Source of the DNA: Orientallactaga sibirica | Lineage: Eukaryota > Chordata > Mammalia > Rodentia > Dipodidae | Length of the DNA stretch: 64,000 nt | Reading direction: 5' to 3' | Assembly (NCBI GenBank): GCA_036365145.1 | Contig: JAEOAD010000030.1 | Span: forward strand, 9,944,001 to 10,008,000 | In this document: piece by piece, positions 57,001-64,000 of the stretch | Layout: every line of letters begins with the position of its first letter | How positions within the stretch are numbered: position 1 is the first letter of the stretch | The notes under the pieces: generated by a model | The model's input: the letters and a program-made list of their open reading frames with translations, nothing else | Database searches by the model: none | What the model was told of the DNA's origin: nothing | Translations under genes and position numbers: made by a program

Positions 57001-57438
57001 TCATGAAACCTCTTAGTTAAGTCCTGATTATCATACTTTAAGCTGGCCTCATTATTCTATAAACTTGCAATGTGAAAATTCCCTTGACTGACTACACCTT
57101 GATTAAACCTTTCTTCCTCTTTGCATTTTATATTTTGCTTACCTTTAGCATATCTTCAGGTAAGTGCAGATTGTCTATAATTCAACTTCAAAACTTACAG
57201 CTTGCAATTTCAGTTGAAAATACTTTTCTCTCCACTGTTTTCCAGGCTGCAGTATTGATTATGATCACTCATATTTTCTGTGACTTTTCTCTCAAGAAAT
57301 CATTAAATTCTTATTATTACTAATATTCTGAAAAGTTTTATCATGCTGTTAGGTGATTTTTCTTTCTTAAGGTAGGGTGCTTTAGTTGTGGACATTTTTA
57401 TTTTGCAATACAAAAGTATTCTCATGTTATACCTGTTA
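57001..57438. other. Unassigned AT-rich sequence
   Basis: Nothing recognisable; this lies just beyond the 3' end of the NAA60 retrocopy. Confidence 0.35.
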
Positions 57439-59990
57439 TTTTTTTTTCTAGTTAAAGTCTATTTGTTTGTAATGATACTACAATCTGTTCAACACTGGGC
57501 TGGAGGCTGCAGTGATTAGGGGATGGGAAGGAAGGAAAGGCCGAGCAAGACCTCTGAGCTAGATCATGAATGTGCAAGCAGAATCTTCTGGTAGACTCTT
57601 CCCTGATCACATAGGGCAGAAAAAAAAAAAAAAAAAAATCACACAGACTGAAAGGGGAGAATATACAAGGCTGAGCCTTGGCCCACAGCAGGCACACAGC
57701 AGTCAGCAGGACAGGTTCCTCCAGCTGACCCTCTGTGAAGGAAGGGGATGCTTTTCCTGTCCAGGCCTGCCCTTCCCCTCTGTGAGGCCAGGCAGCCTTA
57801 GCTGGCTCCCGTGCCTGAGAGCTGAGCCAGAGGATGCTGAGGGAGGGAAGCACTGGGTTATGGAAGCCCTGTCTGTTAGCAGAGCTTTTCCTCTACTGCG
57901 AGGGGCTGCGAGGACGTTCTGCAGACTCTTCTGACACTGCAGCAATGCAAGGCAGGACTCTTGGCAGCGAAAGGCTGGGGGAGGAATGCTGAATGCTTAT
58001 GACATATACTACAAGCGCAACTGATTCACTGCATGGACACAGCATCTGCCCCAGAGGCTGAGGACCCACAGGCACTGACTGCTCTCTGCCGCGGAGGAGA
58101 TGCCAAATGCGGAGCTCAACTTCTGTCTGCACGTGGCCAGGCCTTGGAGTTTCAGCTTACAGAGGCATGGGCAGAGGAGGAACTCAGCAGCTTCATGGAC
58201 ATCAGTCCTCAGCCTCTCCCTGTGCTGATCAACTGTACAGAGCATACCAAGATCCAATGGGAAAAATGATTCCTCTGGACAGCAGGAAACACGCAGCAGG
58301 AGACCACTCAGATCATGGAATTACTGTCCTCATCTAACCATCTGTGGTGAGGGCTGAGCCCTGAGGACTCTGTTCTTCTAAAGGGCCAGCTCCACTCTGC
58401 CCACCCCACTGCAGGGGTAGGGGCTGCTCCCACCTCCAGGCTTCTTTGGAACGGTCCTGAACAAAGGCCTAATATTCCCTTTACCATGCTCTTTTGTTCT
58501 AAGGTTCCTGTGTCTTCCAGGTTAAGGGTGTCCACAAAACACTTTCTCCACAGCAGAAAGTTCAGTATGCTTTGCAGGAAGTTGCTGAAGAAGCAGGAAG
58601 TGAAGCAGGAGAGGCCTGACAAGAGAAACTCTTTTCCATTGAATGTAGCCACAGCTGCAAACCGTGGGAAAGGTGCCAGCACATGGAGGCAGGACCAGCC
58701 CGCTGGGGGTGGGGGGGGAGGGAGAGGCTTCTAGAAGCAGGAAGGAGCCTGTTGGAGACCCGGCACACCTCTGGTCCTGAGCCCATGTAGTACCCGGCCT
58801 GCAGCTGGGGCAGACCAATAGGCAGGTAGGAGGCTGCCAGCTCCTTGCAGAGAACAGAGGTCAGATGGAAGGGAATGTTGGCTCCATAAGGTGCCAATGG
58901 CAGGATCCTGGTGGAGGCTGCCCCATGGTATCACATGGTGCGGCTGTACTCGATGCCATCCTTGGTGGAGATGCTGGCCCATGGCAGGAAGCTGCAGAGC
59001 AGACTGTGGGCCTGGCGGTAGATTTTGTGTGGGATTAGAGCAGGGGCTCAGGTTGCCTAATGTTGGGCCTAGGTGCTGGATATAGTCTTAAGATAGTGCA
59101 GGGAGGGTGGCCACCATTGATGTAGAGGACGTAGGTAAAACCATCTTTGAGAACCCGGCGGATGGAATAGTAATCGGGCAGATAGTGGTGCTGTCTAAAG
59201 TCTGGGTTTTCATTGAAGCTTATTGCTGTGTTGTTGGTAGTGAGGACATGCAGGTAGATTGGCTTTGCAATGGTCCTGGGAGGTGGTTGAAATATGATGC
59301 TTTAAGTTTTCCAGTAAAAGGGAACCGATGCCCTGCTTTCTGAATTTTTTTACTACTGAGAATATATGCAACTTGTGTGTCAACAGAGAAGCTGGAGGCT
59401 AGAATATCTCCGTCCTCTTTATGTATTTTGGTCCTGCTCTTAATTTCAGCTACTATCATTCCCACGACGGCTCTCCTCAGTACGTTGCAGCAAGAGAGAA
59501 GAACTTTTTGTTGGACGTGATATCACGATACCATGAGTCTGGGATGCGGAACCAGTCACCACACAAGTGCTTCACAGTGTCAATGTCATTGTGGCAGAGG
59601 AGGCGCAGGCTGACCTTGCTGAGAGCCCTGGAAGGCACCACTTCTATCATTCACACCAACATTTTACTTGACACGAGAACCAGCCTCAGTGCAGAGTCCA
59701 CATCCAGCTTTGTTTTCTGTAGAGGAGGTACTGAGGTGGCAAAACTATAAAGGCTTTGCTTTGTGGGCTCCTTTCAGGAAATGGTGGAGAGAAGATAGCG
59801 ATATGGAGGAGACACCATCTCCAGCGGGAGCCCGCAGCAGCTGAGGCGTCCAGGGCTCAGCGCTTTGTGGGGTGCGGGGAACCAGGATGGGACTGCAGCC
59901 TGCCCTCCACCACCCCCACTGAGCGAATTATGTAACCCGCAGGGGCCACAGCCAGGGCGGAGGTGGCCCCAGGCACTTCCGCCTTTCTCC
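57439..59990 (-). pseudogene. NAA60 (pseudogene): NAA60 processed pseudogene (whole retrocopy)
   Basis: This GC-rich island of about 2.5 kb in AT-rich DNA is collinear with an mRNA: 5'UTR (about 59990-59651), coding remnant (59650-58931) and long 3'UTR (58930 to about 57448). It ends at a short T-run on the plus strand (57439-57447), which would be the poly(A) remnant. The parent gene has several introns; none interrupt the coding remnant, so it is a retrocopy made by L1 machinery. The exact 5' edge and target-site duplication are not clear. The 3'UTR part is assigned by continuity only. Confidence 0.8.
58931..59650 (-). pseudogene. NAA60 (pseudogene): NAA60 coding remnant (N-alpha-acetyltransferase 60, NatF)
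   Basis: From an ATG at 59650 the minus strand reads, in shifting frames, the whole NAA60 protein: SLRLLCHNDIDTVKHLCGDW, VAEIKSRTKIHKEDGDILAS, FSVDTQVAYILS, RKQGIGSLLLENLK, HVLTTNNTAISF, LKDGFTYVLYINGGHPP, and the C-terminus GIEYSRTM before a stop at 58933-58931. NAA60 is a Golgi-membrane GNAT-fold enzyme that acetylates N-termini of membrane proteins; the RxxGxG acetyl-CoA motif is still readable. Lesions: a two-codon loss after WF, a TGA at 59479-59477 probably from CGA, a 1 bp insertion right after it, a deletion before the RKQGIG stretch, and further shifts in the last third. The span of 720 bp compares with about 730 bp for the gene. Confidence 0.93.
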
Positions 59991-60030
59991 CTTCTATTGT
60001 TTTGATATGAAATGTCCCACATAGGCTCAT

Positions 60031-60268
60031 TTAAAAAAATTTATTTATTTGAGAGCGACAGACAGAGAAAGAGGCAGAGAGAGGGAAAGAAGGAATGGGT
60101 GCACCAAGGCCTCCAGCCACTGCAAACAAACTCCAGATGCATGCGCCACCTTTTGCATCTGGTTTATGTGGGTCCTGGGGAATCGAGCCTCAAGCCTCAA
60201 TCCTCGAACCTTGGTCCTTAGGCTTCACAGGCAAGCACTTAACTGCTAAACCATCTCTCCAGCCCCTA
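60031..60268 (-). repeat. DIP-like SINE
   Basis: A-rich and (GA)-rich block at 60031-60090, then ctaaaccatctctccagccc at the plus-strand end. Followed at once by another copy. Confidence 0.9.
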
Positions 60269-60272
60269 GTCC

Positions 60273-60535
60273 TTTTTTTTTTTTTTTTTTTTTTTTTTGA
60301 GGCAAGCCCAACAGACTGGCCTTTCTTTATGTGATAGAGAAATTGAGAGAGAGAGATAATTGACATACCAGGGCCTTCAGTCACTGCAATTGAACTCCAG
60401 ATACATGCACCCCCTTGAGCAACATTGCACAATTGCATCACTGTCTGGCTTACCTGGGACCTGAAAAGTTGAACATGAGTCCTTAAGCTTCACAGGTAAG
60501 CACTTTATCCACTAAGCCGTCTCTCCCCAGCCCAG
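60273..60535 (-). repeat. DIP-like SINE, second in tandem position
   Basis: T-run (60274-60298), then gaggcaagcccaacagactg, as in the copy at 36280. The plus-strand end is ctaagccgtctctccccagc. It shares with the 36257 copy an extra segment (gcaagcccaaca) absent from most copies, so the two may form a subfamily. Confidence 0.88.
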
Positions 60536-60549
60536 CTCATGTTTTTTTT

Positions 60550-60830
60550 TAACTGCTTGTGCCAACTGGTAGCATTATTTTTGGTGGTTTTATAAATTTT
60601 GGTAGGTGAGGCCTAGCTAGAGCAATAGGTCACTGGGGTGTGCCTTTGAAAATTGTACCTGGGTCCGTTTTCTTTCTACTTCCTGGCTGTCATGTGGTGA
60701 ACTGCTGTTCCCCACCACTCCCTTTCCACTATGATGAACAGATACCTCTGAAACCATGACCCACATTAGATATTCTTCCCTTTAACTTATTTATATCAGG
60801 TATTAATGCAAAAGCAATTACAATATCAAT
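60550..60830 (+). repeat. Diverged LTR-like fragment
   Basis: tggtagcattatttttggtg ... gcctagctagagcaataggt ... cattagatattcttcccttt resembles an old MaLR (MLT1/ORR1-like) LTR. No clean ends. Confidence 0.5.
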
Positions 60831-60919
60831 GCTAATTTATACTCTTTCATTTTTTCTCTTCTCTGAACTCCTATTTGATCTCAGATTTTTTCCTTATACC
60901 TTTTCTGTTACTCAGTTTT

Positions 60920-61155
60920 TAAAAAAAAATTATTTATTTATTTGCCGGCAGAGAGAGAGAGAGAGAGAGAAAAAAAGAAAGAAGAGAGGCAGACAGAGAG
61001 AGAATTGGCATGCCAGGTCCTCTAGCCACTGTAAATGAACTCCAGATGCATGTGCCCTTTGTGCATCTGGTTTACGTGGGTCCTGGAGAACTGAACCAGG
61101 ATCCTTTGGCTTTGCAGGCAAATGCCTTAACCACTAAGCAGTTTCTCCAGCCCTA
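60920..61155 (-). repeat. DIP-like SINE
   Basis: Flanked by ttactcagtttt at 60908-60919 and 61156-61167. Contains a (GA)n run at 60951-60970. Confidence 0.92.
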
Positions 61156-61167
61156 TTACTCAGTTTT

Positions 61168-61799
61168 ATTTGTTAGATGTCAGAAACTGAGAAGCTGTGT
61201 CTTTAAAGTGGTCACAAGATCTGGGAAACAAGTAGCAACTACATTTTGATGGTTTTTAATGAGTAAAAAGCCAGCATAGCTACCGGCACACTGCCTGTGT
61301 CCCTTGCGTCAGGTTTCCCTTTGCTGAAGGGAAGTAGCCTCTCCAGAGAGCAGGTGGATCCTGTCCTTTTGTTCCTTGTTGGGAGTTTATCTGTAAAACC
61401 CCCAAACAAGGCTTGTTCCCACCATCTTTTCCTCCATCTAGTCGTTTCCTGGTGCTCACTCTCCCTCCCTCAACCTACTTGTTTGTTATCCTTAGCCTTT
61501 GAGAGCTGTCACTGGCTCCCAGGTGTCAAGTGGTTTCCTGTTCTGCTATCCCTTCCTTTGACCCTCACCCCCACATATTTGTCATGGGTCTAAACCTGCC
61601 ATAGACACGACATGAGCTATGGAAGTGAAAACTCAGGATATTATTTAATGCATATGGGTTTCAAAAGACATTTCTCAGATTTGGGCCATGTTTTAGTTTG
61701 TCATTATGCTCATATATAATGTTTTATATTATTTTTGAAAATTTAAATTGTCTTAAATTTTAAAATAAAATTCTGATTATCTTTGTGTTCATGTATGGT
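61168..61799. other. Unassigned sequence
   Basis: Mixed composition, no known repeat. The open frame at 61297-61593 has no recognised motif; the region 61290-61600 is GC-richer than its surroundings, but I cannot assign it to a gene. Confidence 0.35.
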
Positions 61800-61930
61800 G
61801 CTTCCATGTATTTGTGTGTGATGTGTTCCTGTGTGAATATGGGAGTGTGTCATGACACGTGTGTGGAGGTCAGAGGACAAGCTTGGGTGGAGGTCCTCAC
61901 CTTCCACCTTGTTTGAGACAGGGTTTCTTG
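61800..61930 (-). repeat. B4/B3-type SINE fragment
   Basis: tgtgtggaggtcagaggaca followed by a cttccaccttgtttgagaca block is the reverse of the end of a B3/B4 element adjoining a TG-rich stretch. Weak assignment. Confidence 0.45.
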
Positions 61931-61974
61931 TTGTTCAATGCTGTGTTTGATGAGTGTTTTGTCTCATTCTTAAA

Positions 61975-62181
61975 TTTTAATTTATTTCAGAGAGAGATAC
62001 AGAAATAGGCAGGGAGAGAGAGAGAGAATGGGCATGCCAGGGCCTCCAGCCACTGCAAACGAATTCCAGATGTGCGCGCCCATTGTGCATGTGGCTTACG
62101 TGGGTCCTGGCAAATCCAGTCTCGAACCAGGGTCCTTAGCCTTCACAGGCAAGAACTTAATCCCTAAGCCATCTCACCAAC
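61975..62181 (-). repeat. DIP-like SINE
   Basis: Flanked by cattctt-type direct repeats at about 61967 and 62182. Plus-strand end ctaagccatctcaccaacac. Confidence 0.88.
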
Positions 62182-62271
62182 ACATTCTTTTATGGGCTCC
62201 TACAAGGAAGTGACTTCTATTTTTCTCTAAACTTGAGGTAAAGAAATAATAACATTGTGCTCTTTTACACA

Positions 62272-62425
62272 TTGGAGTGCCAGGGCCTCTTGCAGCTGCA
62301 AATGAACTCCAGATGCATGTGCCACTTTGTGCATCTAGTTTTTCATGGGTATTAGGGATTTGAACCCAGGTTAGCAGGTTTTGCAAGAAAGTGCCTTTAA
62401 CCACTGAACCATCTGCCCAGCCCCA
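62272..62425 (-). repeat. DIP-like SINE, truncated
   Basis: Lacks the (GA)n and tail part; reads ggagtgccagggcctcttgc through ccatctgcccagcccca. Confidence 0.85.
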
Positions 62426-63540
62426 GTAATGACATTTTCAAAAGCACTTACACAGGTCATAGTCCAAATACAAATATTTCAAATAGACATAGTCAATCTC
62501 TTTCAGATGAGTTGGAGACTTTTAGTTGGCTAACTAGGAAGAAATATCTCCATATTATTTGTAAGCTTCACTTTGTTTTTCTTTTTACAACATGGATGAA
62601 TAGAGTATTCTCACAGCTTCTTGAAAGTGTGCATATGTTTTAGGATTGATCTTGGTTTCTTCATAGTTTGGCACTTTAATCTTTGACCATTTCCTTTCTC
62701 AGTGTTATTCAGTGTGGGAAACAATGGCAGCACAGCATGAAACAGAACCCAACAGACAGTGTTAGTCTGAGGCAAATTCCTTCTTTGGCAAAATATATAG
62801 GAAGAAGAGGGATTAGAGTTCAAATTTTTGTTCTTATCCTTATTGGAATAGAATCTCTTTTCTGTGACTAGCTTGATTACGGCAATTTCATAAGCATGCA
62901 GGTCTTTAATCTATATGACTTCCATTGTAAGAGAGGAAATGTTTTTGACTGCCACTCATTTTCTAACAGGGAAAACTATGTGACTGGTCTTTCTGTGGGG
63001 CTTTTGTCATTTTAAACTTTTCTTCTCCCAAATTATGACTGTTCCCCCATAAGTCTTGACAATAATTTCTAAATTAGCCCTGTCTGGATTTGTGTTTCAT
63101 AATCTTAGGCATTTAACTGCAAATGTCATAGATTCTTAGCATTTCCAGGGCAGGTGTCAGGTTAAAAAGACAGTTTGACATCCTCACTGTGCAGGTCAGT
63201 TTCCTCATTTTCTATTCCAGGAGCAAGGTAATTAACCCTGATCTCTCGCTGCAGGGCCAAAGCAGTGACTCAGAACATTCTACTATGGACAGTGAAGCCC
63301 TGTGCTAGTGGTTTGCCTAATGTGGTACTTACACAAAGAACACTGCTTACAAAGCCCAGAGTTGAAAGCAATGAAGCAATTCTACCAAGGAGCAGTGTTA
63401 CTGGTACCAGTCTGCAGTCATGTCAGTTGAAATGTCTACTTTATACAACTTTTGAAAAGTGAATGGAAACCATTTTAATTTGAATTAAGATGTATGCTAC
63501 AAAGGAAATCAGATGCATAAAATGTTTAAAGAAGAACAAT
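62426..63540. other. Unassigned sequence
   Basis: No repeat family or gene recognised. Short open frames at 62683-62871 and 63265-63462 are chance-like. Confidence 0.35.
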
Positions 63541-63900
63541 AGGCTGGGGAGATGGCTCAGTGGCTGGAAGTGCTTGCTACACAAGCTCCATGACTGGGCT
63601 TCCCATCCCCAGAACCCATGTAAAGTTAGATGCAAATAGCATAGAAATCCACAATCCCAACATGCCTATGACAATGGGAGGTGAAGTCAAGAGAATTCGG
63701 ACACTCCTGGGGCACCTAGTCTGGCACCTGTAGCAACAAAACAAGAGAGGCCCTGTGTCAAACAAGGTGAAAGGTGATGACTAACACCTCAAGGTTGTCT
63801 CTGACCTCCACATGCCCATACATACACATACATCATACACACATATATGCACCCACACATGTGCAAGTGCACACACACCCACACCCATAATAAAGAACAC
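63541..63900 (+). repeat. B4 SINE
   Basis: Head ggctggggagatggctcagt, middle caatcccaacatgcctatga and gagaggccctgtgtcaaaca, then the CA-rich end (63810-63880) and a short aataaagaa. The composite ID plus B1-like order is clear. Confidence 0.88.
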
Positions 63901-64000
63901 TTTGAAGCTAACAGTAGGTTTTGTTGTGCTCATCTTCCTACATATTGTTTCCCAAGGCTCCTACCTGGGCTGAAGCCAACAAAAGTTTAGCATGTTGCAT

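Noticed and set aside
58562..58897. 111-codon minus-strand frame downstream of the NAA60 coding remnant
   Set aside because: It lies wholly in the presumed 3'UTR of the NAA60 retrocopy, beyond the gene's conserved C-terminus and stop. GC-rich UTR gives long frames by chance.

Overview
This window looks like nuclear DNA of a rodent. The SINE set is the main evidence. It contains B1-type elements, ID and B4 elements, and more than a dozen copies of a tRNA-derived SINE of the B2 superfamily type, whose body ends in a (GA/CT)-rich stretch and an A-rich tail. The last family resembles the DIP SINE described from jerboas and their relatives, so a dipodoid rodent is my best guess. This is inference, not proof. 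I found no intact protein-coding gene and no sign of a bacterial or phage-type system. Apart from repeats, the only recognisable genes are dead copies: a U6 snRNA pseudogene and a processed pseudogene of NAA60.

Layout. 1-2130: SINE remnants and unassigned sequence. 2131-8228: minus-strand L1 pieces, interrupted by the 3' part of an endogenous retrovirus (4567-6184) with an LTR region carrying three ~240 bp tandem units. 8334-17612: a MaLR-like LTR element split by a full-length plus-strand L1 (9336-17031) flanked by a 14 bp target-site duplication. That L1 itself carries a 291 bp L1 3'-end insertion with a 17 bp duplication. 17613-18399: the 5' end of another, minus-strand L1, with a ~90 bp tandem array. 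18400-25650: the least repetitive part, with a U6 pseudogene, a few SINEs and microsatellites.

25650-47846: almost continuous minus-strand L1 sequence of several ages: an ancient L1M-type 3' end, an older rodent L1, and younger elements with ORF2, ORF1 and 5'UTR remnants. SINEs, short L1 3' ends and one unidentified processed mRNA copy are nested within it. 47847-49720: a structurally complete MaLR-like element with two LTRs and 5 bp duplications. 49721-57000: unassigned sequence, LTR fragments, B4/ID/B1/tRNA-SINEs and an old plus-strand L1. 57439-59990: the NAA60 retrocopy on the minus strand. 60030-64000: SINE clusters, an LTR-like fragment and unassigned sequence.

The genes do not form a pathway. 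What the window records is a stack of retrotransposition events whose order can be read from nesting and target-site duplications. The most notable points are the LTR region with a triplicated purine-tract/U3 junction, and four L1 5'UTRs that carry short GC-rich tandem arrays of different sequence.
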